Below are positions 1-9,280 of a stretch of 64,000 nucleotides of DNA, piece by piece. The stretch is from Alteriqipengyuania halimionae (GTDB taxonomy: Bacteria > Pseudomonadota > Alphaproteobacteria > Sphingomonadales > Sphingomonadaceae): positions 2,205,001 to 2,269,000 of the forward strand of contig NZ_WTYR01000001.1 in the NCBI RefSeq assembly GCF_009827575.1. The letters run 5' to 3'. The notes under the pieces were generated by a model. It saw nothing but the letters and a program-made list of their open reading frames with translations, was not told the DNA's origin and did not search any database. Each line of letters opens with the position of its first letter. The first letter of the stretch is position 1. Both the position numbers and the translations under genes were made by a program.

Positions 1-727
1 GGGACGAGGATACGGAGGTCCCACGAATCCGGCTCCTCGCCGAATTTCCGGGCGCCGCGCCGTTCGCGGTCCCGCTGATCGAGAATGTCGGCGATACCTA
101 TGGCTTTTCGGTCGGCATCGGACGGTTGAACCCCGCCGATGCCAGCCCGGCCATCGTCATCGCGGGCTATACCGGGGGCATGCATTGCTGCCACACGATG
201 CAGGTCGTCTCGCTGGTCGATGGCGCGCCCAGGGTCGCCGAGCTCCCCTTGCGCGACGGAGAGCGCGAGATTGCCTTTCCCAGCGATCTCGATGGAGACG
301 GGACGGTCGATTTCCTGCGGCCCGATGGGCGCTTCAACTACGCCTTCACCGCCTACGCCTTCAGCGTGGCGCCGCCGCGTTATTACAATATCGTCGATGG
401 CGAGGCGCGCGATGTCTCGACCGCGCCGCGCTACGACGCGCTCTACCGCCGCTTCGCCGCCGCCATGCACCGCGACTGCGCGAGCGAGGAAAAGGGCCGC
501 AATGGGGCCTGCGTCGCCTATGCCGCTGCGATGGCGCGGCTGGGCAAACCGGAGGACGGCATCGCCTTCGCCGTCGAACACGCGGAGGACAGCGGATGGT
601 ATCCCGACAGCTGCAAGGTCCCGCTCGATGAGGACGATGGTTCCCCAACGGCAGGGAACGCAGCTTCGCCTCGTTCGAGGACGCGCTCCGCTGGTTCCTT
701 GCCGATACGGGGTGGATCGCCGCCTAG
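1..727 (+). pseudogene. Truncated, frameshifted secreted FG-GAP-like protein
   Basis: The reading frame containing base 3 is open from the left edge, so the true start lies outside the window. The visible protein has a TGGMHCC motif (about bases 171-191) and a DLDGDGTVDF calcium-loop-like segment (about 285-317), as in secreted FG-GAP/VCBS-type proteins of unknown role. After codons for DEDD (to about base 640) this frame runs into low-complexity Arg/Pro/Ser sequence. From base 641 another frame reads FPNGRERSFASFEDALRW and ends at TAG 725-727. One missing T near 640-644 would join the two parts, so this is a single-base deletion or a sequencing error. Its stop overlaps the convergent gene by three bases. 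Function unknown. Confidence 0.6.
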
Positions 728-3129
728 CCTCCCAACAGCGCCGCCATCGCGCGGGCCAGGTCGGCGAAGCGCTGCCTGGCCAGTCCGTCATGCTCGCCGG
801 CGGGCGTTTGGAGCGCGAAGACCGCGTCGGGTTCACGGTCATCGATCATTGCCAGCAAATTGGCCTTGGTCTGCCCGTCGATCGATCCGGCCCTTGCGAG
901 CTGGTCGACCAGTGCCCGCGCCGCGACCTCGGCGGGCCAGCTCACTTCGGTCTGCTGCTGCGGATTGAAGCGGTCATCCTGATAGATCGCCTGCTTGGCG
1001 GCGGCGATCTCGGCCGCCGAGAGATACTCGCTGGGCAGCAGTTCGAGCACGTCGAGACCGCGGGTGATCTCGGTGCCGTAGATCTTGCCGTCATACCAAT
1101 AGGCCGACCAGTAACCGCCGACGACCAGCTGGTCCTTGTCGACCGGGCCGCGATCGAAATAGGCGATTTCGAACGGGTTCGCGCTGTCGGTGAAATCGAC
1201 CACGCTGATCCCGCCCTGATACCAGGCCTGGACGTAGATATCGCGCCCCGGCACCGGTACGATCGAGCCGTTATGCGCGACGCAGTTTTCCTTGTCGGTC
1301 TGCGCGGCGGGCAATTTGTAATGGCTGCGATATTCGAGCTTGGTGCCGTCGATGTCGTAGATCGCATCGGCGCCCCAATTGCGCTTGTCCTTCGCCCGGC
1401 AGCGCGGGCGACCGCCGCCGCCCCATTCGTCAGTATACATCACCTTTGTGCCGTCATTGTTGAATGTGGCCGAGTGCCAGTAGGCAAAGCCATCATCGGT
1501 CACCGCGTCGATCCGCTTGGGCTCCATCGGGTTCGAGATATCGAGCAGGATGCCATTGCCCGAGCATGCGCCGGCGGCGATGTTCTTCGAGGGGAAGGCA
1601 GTGATGTCGTGGCACTGGTCTGTGCGGCGCGTGTCCTGCGTGCCGTCACCGTGATCACCGCCGGTCCACAGGCCTGCAACCCGATCTTCGAGCCCGAACA
1701 CGCGCGGGCTGTCGACGATCCGCGCGGCGGCCGGGTTGGCGACCGGGATCTCGATCACGTCGATGCTGAAATAGGAGGTATCTGAAGCGAGGTCGTCGCT
1801 CTCGCACCCGGCCAGCTCCTTCTCTTCGCGCACGAAGCTGGTGCCCGAATTGTAGACGATGATCTTGCCGTCCGTGCCGGGGCCGGAAATCACCGAATGG
1901 GTGTGCGAGCCGCGGCAGGTCTGCACCTGGCCGACCTGCTTGGGGCGATAGGGATCGGAGATGTCGAAGATCCGCAAGCCGCGGAAACGCTCGGGCGAGA
2001 CGTCTTCGCGCACCCCTTGCGTGCCGCAATCCTTGCGCCCCCGGGTCTGCTCCACGCTCATGATCAGGAGGTTGCCGACTGCCGAGACATCGCCCTGCCC
2101 GCCGGGGCAGACCACCGCCGCGCGCAGGGTCGGGATGCCGTCCTCGCCCAGATCGTAGACCTGGAAGCCGTGGTAATTGCCCACGAACAGCGTGTTGCCC
2201 TGGAATGCCATGTCGGTGTTGGAGAAGCTGAACAGCGGCGCGCGTTCGACCAGCGAGGGTTCGCGCGCATCGCCTTCGCCCGCCGCCTGATCGGCCTCGG
2301 CGACCTCTGCCACATCCTCGGCATCGGGATCGGCCGGTTTTTCGGGGCGCAGGCCGGCCGGGTTGTTGGGATCGAAGAAGCCCGGCGCCTTGGGCTGGGC
2401 CGAGACCAACTTCATGTTGAGCGCGGCCTCGCCCGCATCGCGGAAGCCTGCTGCGAGGTTGGAGCGCGGATCCTCCGACAGCGTATCGAGCAGCGCGGCC
2501 ATGCGATCGATTTCGGACTGCTGCTCGTTCTTCACGTCGGCGGCGAAATCGGCGAGGAACGGATCGTAGGCCGAGCCGGGCTGGTCGAGCAGATCGTCGA
2601 CCATCACGATCGCGCCATCGTGGTGGGCGATCATCAGCTTGAGCCACATCTGCTGGAATGCGACACCTTCGAGAGTGGCTAGCTCTGCCATCTGCTCGGG
2701 CGTGGCCATGCCGGGCATCATCATGCCCTTCATGTGCCCCATCTTCGCATGTTCGGCATGAATGGCCGGATCGGGCGCCTCGATCCCGCGATCGGCGAGC
2801 CACGAGCGCATGAAGGCGATCTCGTCGCCCTGGCTGGCATCGATCCGCCCGGCGATCACGTCGAGCTCGGGCGCACCCGAACGGCCCTTCACCAGCGCCG
2901 CCATCTGCTGCGCCTGGTAATGGTGATGGATCATGCCCTGCATGAAGGCGACATCGTCTTCGGTGAAGCTGGGATCGGCGAGCTTCACCGCTTCCTCGGC
3001 GCTCAACGACCTGGTGTCCTCACCCACACCGCCGGGCTGCACGATCGTCACCTCCTGCGCATGGGCCAGCACGGGAAGGCTGAGGGCGATGGCGGTGGTC
3101 GTGGCAAAGGCGATTCGGCGCGGCGTCAT
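724..3129 (-). CDS. Secreted DUF305 plus LVIVD-repeat protein
   Basis: 801 aa. A signal peptide ends near ALPVLAHAQ-like residues 20-25. Residues about 50-215 form a DUF305 ferritin-like helical domain with two His clusters (HHHYQAQQ near 68-75 and AHHDGAI near 169-174) and a Met/His-rich linker (about 129-142) that could bind copper. Residues about 300-700 look like LVIVD beta-propeller repeats (for example GLRIFDISDP and GISVVDFTDS), followed by a helical tail. The ATG at 3129 is chosen over one 33 bases upstream because GGAGA lies at normal spacing before it. The role is probably periplasmic; metal handling is an inference from DUF305 and its His/Met content. Confidence 0.8.
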   Translation of the reverse strand: MTPRRIAFATTTAIALSLPVLAHAQEVTIVQPGGVGEDTRSLSAEEAVKLADPSFTEDDVAFMQGMIHHHYQAQQMAALVKGRSGAPELDVIAGRIDASQGDEIAFMRSWLADRGIEAPDPAIHAEHAKMGHMKGMMMPGMATPEQMAELATLEGVAFQQMWLKLMIAHHDGAIVMVDDLLDQPGSAYDPFLADFAADVKNEQQSEIDRMAALLDTLSEDPRSNLAAGFRDAGEAALNMKLVSAQPKAPGFFDPNNPAGLRPEKPADPDAEDVAEVAEADQAAGEGDAREPSLVERAPLFSFSNTDMAFQGNTLFVGNYHGFQVYDLGEDGIPTLRAAVVCPGGQGDVSAVGNLLIMSVEQTRGRKDCGTQGVREDVSPERFRGLRIFDISDPYRPKQVGQVQTCRGSHTHSVISGPGTDGKIIVYNSGTSFVREEKELAGCESDDLASDTSYFSIDVIEIPVANPAAARIVDSPRVFGLEDRVAGLWTGGDHGDGTQDTRRTDQCHDITAFPSKNIAAGACSGNGILLDISNPMEPKRIDAVTDDGFAYWHSATFNNDGTKVMYTDEWGGGGRPRCRAKDKRNWGADAIYDIDGTKLEYRSHYKLPAAQTDKENCVAHNGSIVPVPGRDIYVQAWYQGGISVVDFTDSANPFEIAYFDRGPVDKDQLVVGGYWSAYWYDGKIYGTEITRGLDVLELLPSEYLSAAEIAAAKQAIYQDDRFNPQQQTEVSWPAEVAARALVDQLARAGSIDGQTKANLLAMIDDREPDAVFALQTPAGEHDGLARQRFADLARAMAALLGG

Positions 3130-3275
3130 TAAATGTCTCTCCGTGATGGGAATCGTGGGCATTTGTAACGAATGAACGCTCTTTTGAAAGCGATTCGACC
3201 ACGCATGCGCGATTGTTTGCGCACCCTCCCGAACGGGTCTAATCGGCCCTCCAAGTTTTGTGAGAGGAACCTGAA

Positions 3276-4391
3276 ATGCGCGTCGGCTGCCCCAAGGAAA
3301 TCAAGAACCACGAATACCGCGTCGGCCTGACGCCTGAGAGCGCCCGCGAACTGGTGAACCAGGGCAACGAAGTGTGGATCGAAACCCAGGCCGGTGCCGG
3401 GATCGACGCCACGGACGCGCAATATGTCGATGCAGGCGCCAAGATCGTCGACAGCGCGGACGCGATCTTCGCCGAATGCGAAATGGTGGTTAAGGTCAAG
3501 GAACCGCAGGCGGTCGAACGCGCCAAGCTGCGCGAAGGCCAGATCCTGTACACCTATCTCCACCTCGCCCCCGATCCGGACCAGACGAAGGAACTGGTCG
3601 AAAGCGGCGTAACCGCGATCGCCTATGAAACCGTCACCGGACCGCGCGGCCAGCTGCCGCTGCTCAAGCCGATGAGCCAGGTTGCCGGACGCATGAGCGT
3701 GCAGGCCGGTGCCAGCGCGCTCGAAAAGGCGCATGGCGGCCGCGGCGTGCTGCTCGGCGGCGTGCCGGGCGTGATGCCGGGCAAGGTCGCGATCATCGGC
3801 GGCGGTGTGGTCGGCTTCAACGCGGCGCAGATGGCGGTCGGCCTCGGCGCCGACGTGACGATCCTCGATCGCGATCCCGAAGTGCTCGAAAAGGTCGGCA
3901 CCTTCTTCGAAGCGCGCGCCAGCACGCGCTTTTCGAACGACGCGAACCTCTACGACGCGGTGACCCAGGCCGATCTCGTGATCGGCGCGGTGCTGATCCC
4001 CGGTGCGGCGGCACCCAAGCTCGTCACCCGCGACATGCTCAACCACATGCAGAACGGCGCGGTGCTGGTCGATGTCGCGATCGATCAGGGCGGCTGCTTC
4101 GAAACCAGCAAGCCGACCACCCATGCCGAGCCGACCTATATCGTCGACGGCGTCGTCCATTACTGCGTCGCCAACATGCCCGGCGCAGTCGCGCGCACCA
4201 GCACCTATGCGCTCAACAACGTGACGCTGCCGCATGCCCTGCGGATCGCGCGGATGGGCTGGAAGGAAGCGCTGCGCAACGACCCGTATCTTGCCGAAGG
4301 CCTCAACGTCCATCAGGGCAAGGTCACCTATCGCGCGGTCGCCGACGAACTGGGCTACGACTACACTTCGCTGGACGACGTACTCGCCTGA
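3276..4391 (+). CDS. ald: Alanine dehydrogenase
   Basis: 371 aa, the usual family length. It interconverts L-alanine and pyruvate plus ammonia using NAD in the cytoplasm. The N-terminus [20 protein letters not shown] carries the conserved substrate-binding Arg and Lys region, and [18 protein letters not shown] (about residues 173-190) is the NAD-binding Rossmann loop. GAGAGG-like sequence precedes the ATG. It is divergent from the DUF305/LVIVD gene across 146 bases. A small ACGCT/AGCGT hairpin overlaps the stop but has no T-run. No dedicated Lrp-type regulator gene is adjacent. Confidence 0.95.
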   Translation: MRVGCPKEIKNHEYRVGLTPESARELVNQGNEVWIETQAGAGIDATDAQYVDAGAKIVDSADAIFAECEMVVKVKEPQAVERAKLREGQILYTYLHLAPDPDQTKELVESGVTAIAYETVTGPRGQLPLLKPMSQVAGRMSVQAGASALEKAHGGRGVLLGGVPGVMPGKVAIIGGGVVGFNAAQMAVGLGADVTILDRDPEVLEKVGTFFEARASTRFSNDANLYDAVTQADLVIGAVLIPGAAAPKLVTRDMLNHMQNGAVLVDVAIDQGGCFETSKPTTHAEPTYIVDGVVHYCVANMPGAVARTSTYALNNVTLPHALRIARMGWKEALRNDPYLAEGLNVHQGKVTYRAVADELGYDYTSLDDVLA

Positions 4392-4463
4392 CGCTTCCGG
4401 AGCGTGGGCAAAAGGCGCGACAGCCTTGCCTGTTCGTTAACCATCCGCTGTTAATCGATCCCG

Positions 4464-6152
4464 ATGGGAGCGATTCTCGGCCGGATCGGAATGGTATTGG
4501 CGCTGGTCTGCGCCTGTCTGGCCGCGCCCGCTGCGGCCGCAACACTCGATCCCTCCTGCGTGCTTTCGACGTCGGATGACCTCTCTGTCGAAAACGTTCG
4601 CAGCGATCCGCGATGGGTCTGCGACGATAGCTTCGCCCTGGGCTCGGCGCGGTTCAACTGGTTGCGTTTCGACGGCACCGACAGGGCCGACTATCGCTTT
4701 TTCGCCATGGAGGCCCGCGCCTTCGATAGCATCAAGGTATACCGGGTCGCGCGCGATGGCCTGATCGGCAGCAAGGCGCTTCTTCCCGACGATGTGCATA
4801 TCGACGAATCGAACGGTGTGTTCGTGCCCCTGCCCGATGTCGGCGATCCGCAAGGCCCGGTGTTCGTGCGGATCGATGGCTATGCGAAGTTCCGCGACGC
4901 GCCCAGGGTGCGCCTGTTGGAAAGCGTCGAGGAGTTCCAGCAATCGGTTCCCAAGTTGGTATTCGCAGCCCTGCTGATGGGGCTCGTCCTGGCACCCTGC
5001 ATCCTCGCCACGATGCTGGCCTACGCGCTGCGTCAGGCCTTCGTCGCATGGTATGCGCTGATGTGTTCGGGCATGGCCCTGACCATCGCAATGACCAGCG
5101 GTCTCGCGATCAGCTGGTTGACCTGGAATCTATCGGTCTTCCTCGCGTTCGAACGATTGGGCTATGTCCTGATCGTCTTCGCCTCCTGCCAGTTTGCCCG
5201 CGACTTCATCGAGCAAGAGGCGCTGTCTGCGGGTGTTCGCAGTGCCTTGCGCTGGAGCGGGATCGCGATCCTTGTGGCAGGCGTGCTCAATGCTCTCGTG
5301 GTGCAGAACCCCGTCCTGTTCGGCTCTGCGCAGCTTGTCGTTCTCGCCGTTTTGATCGTCGCCTTCGGCCAGGCGCTTCGACGCGGGAGCCTGTGGGTCC
5401 GCTATCAGCTGGCTGGCTGGTCGTTTGCGATGGTGCTGGTGGCCGATATGGCGCTCAAGGGCGTGGGTCATGGCGGATTTCTCGATACCGACTTCTTCAT
5501 CGTGTACTACGCCATGGTGTGGGAAATTCTCGTGGTCGCCACCGGCGTGACCCACCGGGTTTTGATGCTGCGGTCGGATCGCGACCGGGCGCGCCAGCTG
5601 GCAATTGAGATGGAAACCCTGGCAGAACGCGATCCGCTCACCGGCCTGCTGAACCGCCGTGCGATCGACCTGCGCTTCGGCGATCTCAAGGCCGAGGGTT
5701 TCACGGCCTGCGCACTGCTCGATCTCGACCATTTCAAATCTATCAACGACGAGTTCGGGCATACGACCGGCGACGAAGTGCTGGTGGCGGTAGGCGCGGC
5801 GCTTGCGCCGGACGACGATACGGTAGCGATCCGCGTCGGCGGCGAAGAGTTCATGCTGCTGATGCGCGGCGACAATATCGAGGAACGTGCCAAGCGGCGG
5901 TTGGCAGCGATATCGTTGCGGACCGCGCGCGATGTCGATTTGCTCGACCGGATCGTGACCGCCAGCATGGGCCTCGCCCAGTTCAGCGACGCAGCGGCGG
6001 CAGAATGCTCACTCGAGGATTACTACATGCGGGCCGATGTGCTGCTTTACCGCGCCAAGCAGGCGGGGCGAAACAAGCTGGTTGCCGCAGAGGTCGGCAT
6101 GCACGACATCGGGCAAACAGCGGAGTTAACGAAAGAGCGCCACGTCGCCTGA
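4464..6152 (+). CDS. Membrane diguanylate cyclase, 7TM-DISM type
   Basis: 562 aa. A signal peptide (about residues 1-26) is followed by a periplasmic domain with Cys residues (to about 165), roughly seven membrane spans (about 168-365) and a C-terminal GGDEF domain (about 385-545). This layout matches 7TMR-DISM sensor cyclases. The active-site motif is intact, RVGGEEF near residue 459, so it should make cyclic di-GMP. The inhibitory RxxD site expected just upstream reads APDD, so product inhibition is probably lost. The ligand sensed by the periplasmic part cannot be told from sequence. It stands alone, with the convergent MaoC gene ending 24 bases downstream. Confidence 0.88.
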   Translation: MGAILGRIGMVLALVCACLAAPAAAATLDPSCVLSTSDDLSVENVRSDPRWVCDDSFALGSARFNWLRFDGTDRADYRFFAMEARAFDSIKVYRVARDGLIGSKALLPDDVHIDESNGVFVPLPDVGDPQGPVFVRIDGYAKFRDAPRVRLLESVEEFQQSVPKLVFAALLMGLVLAPCILATMLAYALRQAFVAWYALMCSGMALTIAMTSGLAISWLTWNLSVFLAFERLGYVLIVFASCQFARDFIEQEALSAGVRSALRWSGIAILVAGVLNALVVQNPVLFGSAQLVVLAVLIVAFGQALRRGSLWVRYQLAGWSFAMVLVADMALKGVGHGGFLDTDFFIVYYAMVWEILVVATGVTHRVLMLRSDRDRARQLAIEMETLAERDPLTGLLNRRAIDLRFGDLKAEGFTACALLDLDHFKSINDEFGHTTGDEVLVAVGAALAPDDDTVAIRVGGEEFMLLMRGDNIEERAKRRLAAISLRTARDVDLLDRIVTASMGLAQFSDAAAAECSLEDYYMRADVLLYRAKQAGRNKLVAAEVGMHDIGQTAELTKERHVA

Positions 6153-6175
6153 AACGTGCGACGCCCGGAGCAGGG

Positions 6176-6643
6176 TCAGGCGTCGTATTTTTCGGCCGGC
6201 TTGCGCAATTGCAACCCGGCGCGCTTGCAGGTGGCGACGAGCACATCGTCCTGATTGTAGGCGCGATGCTCGAAGGTGACGATCCCGGCATTGGGCCGCG
6301 ATTTGCTGTCTTTCAGCGCCACCACCTCGGTCTCGATCCGCAACGTGTCGCCGATGAAGACCGGGGCGGGAAAGCGCACTTCGTCCCAGCCGAGATTGGC
6401 GACCGCCGTGCCCAACGTGGTGTCGCCCACCGAAACACCCACCATCAGCGAAAGAGTGAAGCAGCTATTGACCAGCACCCGCCCGTAATCGGTGTCCTTC
6501 ATGTATTCGGCGTCGAGATGCAGCTGCGCGGGATTGTGCGACAGCGTGGTGAACAGCAGATTGTCGGTCTCGGTCACCGTCCGGCGGATCGCATGATCGA
6601 ACATCTGCCCGACTTCGAGTTCGTCGAACCATACCCCGGCCAT
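6176..6643 (-). CDS. MaoC-like acyl-CoA dehydratase
   Basis: 155 aa, single hotdog fold, similar to MaoC/beta-methylmalyl-CoA dehydratase-type proteins. It is expected to hydrate or dehydrate a CoA thioester. The motif region reads LSHNPAQLHLDAEY (about residues 34-47); compared with the hydratase signature D-x-N-P-L-H, the Asp position is occupied by Asn and two residues are inserted. The ATG at 6643 lies 11 bases after the acyl-CoA dehydrogenase stop, so the two are almost certainly co-transcribed and act in one acyl-CoA pathway. The substrate is unknown. Confidence 0.82.
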   Translation of the reverse strand: MAGVWFDELEVGQMFDHAIRRTVTETDNLLFTTLSHNPAQLHLDAEYMKDTDYGRVLVNSCFTLSLMVGVSVGDTTLGTAVANLGWDEVRFPAPVFIGDTLRIETEVVALKDSKSRPNAGIVTFEHRAYNQDDVLVATCKRAGLQLRKPAEKYDA

Positions 6644-6654
6644 CGCAACGCTCC

Positions 6655-7821
6655 TCAGTAGCTTTTCGGAAGGCCGAGCACGGACTGGCCGATGAAATTG
6701 GCAATCATCTGTTCGCTGACCGGCAGGATGCGCAGCACGATGCTTTCGCGGAACAGCCGTTCGACCTGATACTCGGTCGAATAGCCCATCCCGCCATGGG
6801 TCATCACGGCGCGGGTGCAGGCATCGAACGCCGCGCGTCCGCCCAGGAACTTGGCGGCATTGGCCTCGGCTCCGCAGGACTGGTCGGTATCGTAGAGATA
6901 GGCCGCGCGCAGCATCATCCAGTAGGCGCTTTCCAGCGCCATCCAGTTTTCCGCGAGCGGATGCTGGATGCCCTGGTTCTGGCCGATCGGGCGACCGAAC
7001 ACTTCGCGTTCCTGCGCATATTGCGCGGCACGATCGAGCGCGTTCTGGCCCAGTCCGATCGCTTCGGCACCGATCAGGATGCGTTCGGGATTGAGCGAGT
7101 GGAGGATGTATTTGAACCCCTCGCCTTCCTCGCCGATCCGATCTTCGTCCGGGATGAAGAAATCGTCGATGAAGACGGCGTTCGAATCCACCGCATTGCG
7201 GCCCATCTTGGGGATCCGGCGGACCTCGATCTGATCCTTGTCCAGATCGGTATAGAACAGCGTCATGCCCTCGGTCGACTTCTTGCATTCGTCCTTGGGC
7301 GTGGTGCGGGTGAGCAGCAGGATCTTGTTCGCGACCTGGCCGCTGGTGGTCCAGATCTTGCGACCGGTTACGCGATAGCCGCCATCGACCTTGGTCGCGA
7401 AAGTGGTGATCGATGTGGTATCGAGACCCGCATTGGGTTCGGTCACACCGAAGCAGACCTTGTCCTCGCCCGCGATCAGGGGCTTGAGGATCCGTTCCTT
7501 CTGTTCGGGCGTGCCGAAACGCTTGACCGGGTGCGGGCCGAACAGATTGATGTGGATCGTCGAGGCGGCGGCGAAACCGCCCGAACTGCGCCCGACCGTG
7601 TGCATCATCAGCGCCGCTTCGGTCACCCCCAGCTCGCTGCCGCCGAGTTCTTCGGGCATGGTGATGCCGAGCCAGCCGCCTTCGGCCATGGCGCGATGGA
7701 ATTCATGCGGGAATTCCTTCCGCTCTTCCTTGCCGCTCCAATATTCGTCGTCGAACTGGTCGGTTACCTTTTTCACCGCATCGACGATGGCCTGCTGGTC
7801 TTGCGTAAGCGCGATTTCCAC
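6655..7821 (-). CDS. Acyl-CoA dehydrogenase family protein
   Basis: 388 aa FAD enzyme of the acyl-CoA dehydrogenase fold. Family signatures include CFGVTEPNAGLDTTSI (N-terminal/middle domain), GRKIWTTSGQ and the C-terminal GGMGYSTEYQVERLFRE. GTG at 7821 is chosen because the family homology starts there (VEIALTQDQQ) and the 17 upstream codons look unrelated. Oddity: where the medium-chain type has its catalytic YEGT, this protein reads ILPVSEQM, so the base Glu is not at the usual place. It is followed by the MaoC gene after 11 bases, pointing to a short operon for an unidentified acyl-CoA. Confidence 0.88.
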   Translation of the reverse strand: MEIALTQDQQAIVDAVKKVTDQFDDEYWSGKEERKEFPHEFHRAMAEGGWLGITMPEELGGSELGVTEAALMMHTVGRSSGGFAAASTIHINLFGPHPVKRFGTPEQKERILKPLIAGEDKVCFGVTEPNAGLDTTSITTFATKVDGGYRVTGRKIWTTSGQVANKILLLTRTTPKDECKKSTEGMTLFYTDLDKDQIEVRRIPKMGRNAVDSNAVFIDDFFIPDEDRIGEEGEGFKYILHSLNPERILIGAEAIGLGQNALDRAAQYAQEREVFGRPIGQNQGIQHPLAENWMALESAYWMMLRAAYLYDTDQSCGAEANAAKFLGGRAAFDACTRAVMTHGGMGYSTEYQVERLFRESIVLRILPVSEQMIANFIGQSVLGLPKSY

Positions 7822-7926
7822 TGCGTTTCCGGTCCTTGTTGCTGGTGCCCCAACGCCATAGCGGAGCCGCACTTGGAAACAAGGTTTGCGCCGATTTGGC
7901 CCGCTGCCCGGCCGGGCGCTATCGCC

Positions 7927-8415
7927 TTACGGGTAGTTGAGCGTGATGCGCGTGCCCAATCCGGATTTGGGGAATTTGGTCAGCACACTCTTGAACCGCG
8001 GCAGGCCGAACAGCGTGCCGGGATTGTTGGTAAACCCATAGGCTTCGGTCGGCGCCCCGAGCGTGGGGCGGTCGAGCTTCTTGTTGGCGTTTTCGTCGTG
8101 ATAGACGGCAACCACATAGGTCCCCGGTTTGGGCAGATAGATGCAGGTGCGCGTGGTGCCCTTTTGCGCGGGCACGCGATCGACCCAGATATCGCCGTTC
8201 GAGGTGAGAAAATCGCTCTTCCGGTCGCTGTAGAGCGTGATCGCGATCAGGCCCTTGTCGTTGCGCACACCGTCGACGAAGACATGGGCGATCGTGTCGG
8301 TTTTCGGGCCGATGCACTGCTGCGAGGCCGCACGGGCTTCATCGCCCGCAAAGGCACAGGCCAACAGGGCGGTCGCCCCCGCCAGCGTGGGTAGAATAGC
8401 TGCTGATTTCTTCAT
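7927..8415 (-). CDS. DUF2141 secreted protein
   Basis: 162 aa. A signal peptide is present (MKKSAAILPTLAGATALLAC, then a cleavage-like EARA). The mature part matches the small beta-sandwich DUF2141 family, with the typical YVVAVYHDENANKKLD and GFTNNP segments. The ATG at 8415 has AGGGGAA upstream at good spacing; upstream in-frame extension lacks signal-peptide character. Function in the family is unknown. It is transcribed away from rpe. Confidence 0.85.
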   Translation of the reverse strand: MKKSAAILPTLAGATALLACAFAGDEARAASQQCIGPKTDTIAHVFVDGVRNDKGLIAITLYSDRKSDFLTSNGDIWVDRVPAQKGTTRTCIYLPKPGTYVVAVYHDENANKKLDRPTLGAPTEAYGFTNNPGTLFGLPRFKSVLTKFPKSGLGTRITLNYP

Positions 8416-8617
8416 TGGTTTCCCCTGCCTGCCGCGAACATGCGCGACCCGGTAGTGTGCCTTGAACCTAAGCAGATCGGCAGTGAATGCGCAATTAACC
8501 GTACAGGCAGTGGAAAAACTGCGATTCGCCCGGTGGATAAGCGCAAGACAGAGGTGGAGCCACACAATCTTGTGGCCTATCGGGACGATAGCCACAATCG
8601 CGACCGGACCCGACGCC

Positions 8618-9274
8618 TTGCCGCTCATATCTCCCTCGATCCTTTCCGCCGACTTCGCCCGCCTTGGCGAGGAAGTGCGCGCGGTCGACGAAGCCGGCGC
8701 CGACTGGATCCACATCGACGTGATGGACGGCCATTTCGTGCCCAATATCACGATCGGCCCGGCGGTGGTGAAAGCGCTGCGTCCGCACACCGACAAGCCG
8801 TTCGACGTGCATCTGATGATCTCGCCGGTCGACGCCTATCTCGAGCAATTCGCCGAAGCGGGCGCGGACATCATCACAGTCCACCCCGAGGCCGGGCCGC
8901 ATGTTCATCGCACGGTGCAGACGATCAAGTCGCTCGGCAAGAAAGCGGGCGTGGTGTTCAACCCCGCCACGCCGGTCGATACGCTCGACTATCTGATCGA
9001 CATGGTCGACCTGGTGCTGGTGATGAGCGTCAATCCCGGCTTCGGCGGGCAGAGCTTCATCGACAGCCAGCTGCGCAAGGTCGAGGCGATCCGCCAACGG
9101 ATCGATGCCTCCGGCCGCGACATCCGGCTCGAGGTCGATGGCGGGGTCGATGCCCGGACTGCACCGCTGTGCGTCGATGCCGGAGCCGACGTGCTGGTTG
9201 CCGGCAGCGCGACGTTCAAGGGCGGACCCGATTGCTACGCTGCCAATATCCGCGCGCTTCGTGGCGAGGGATAG
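8618..9274 (+). CDS. rpe: Ribulose-phosphate 3-epimerase
   Basis: 218 aa from the chosen start. It interconverts ribulose 5-phosphate and xylulose 5-phosphate in the pentose phosphate pathway. TIM-barrel signatures are clear: [29 protein letters not shown] (metal ligands His and Asp), NPGFGGQSF and LEVDGGV. No ATG lies near the expected N-terminus: the only in-frame ATG (8462) would add 52 unrelated residues. The TTG at 8618 directly before PLISPSI gives family length, with only weak ribosome-site sequence. The heparinase gene begins six bases after the stop. Confidence 0.88.
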   Translation: MPLISPSILSADFARLGEEVRAVDEAGADWIHIDVMDGHFVPNITIGPAVVKALRPHTDKPFDVHLMISPVDAYLEQFAEAGADIITVHPEAGPHVHRTVQTIKSLGKKAGVVFNPATPVDTLDYLIDMVDLVLVMSVNPGFGGQSFIDSQLRKVEAIRQRIDASGRDIRLEVDGGVDARTAPLCVDAGADVLVAGSATFKGGPDCYAANIRALRGEG

Positions 9275-9280
9275 GCGGCG

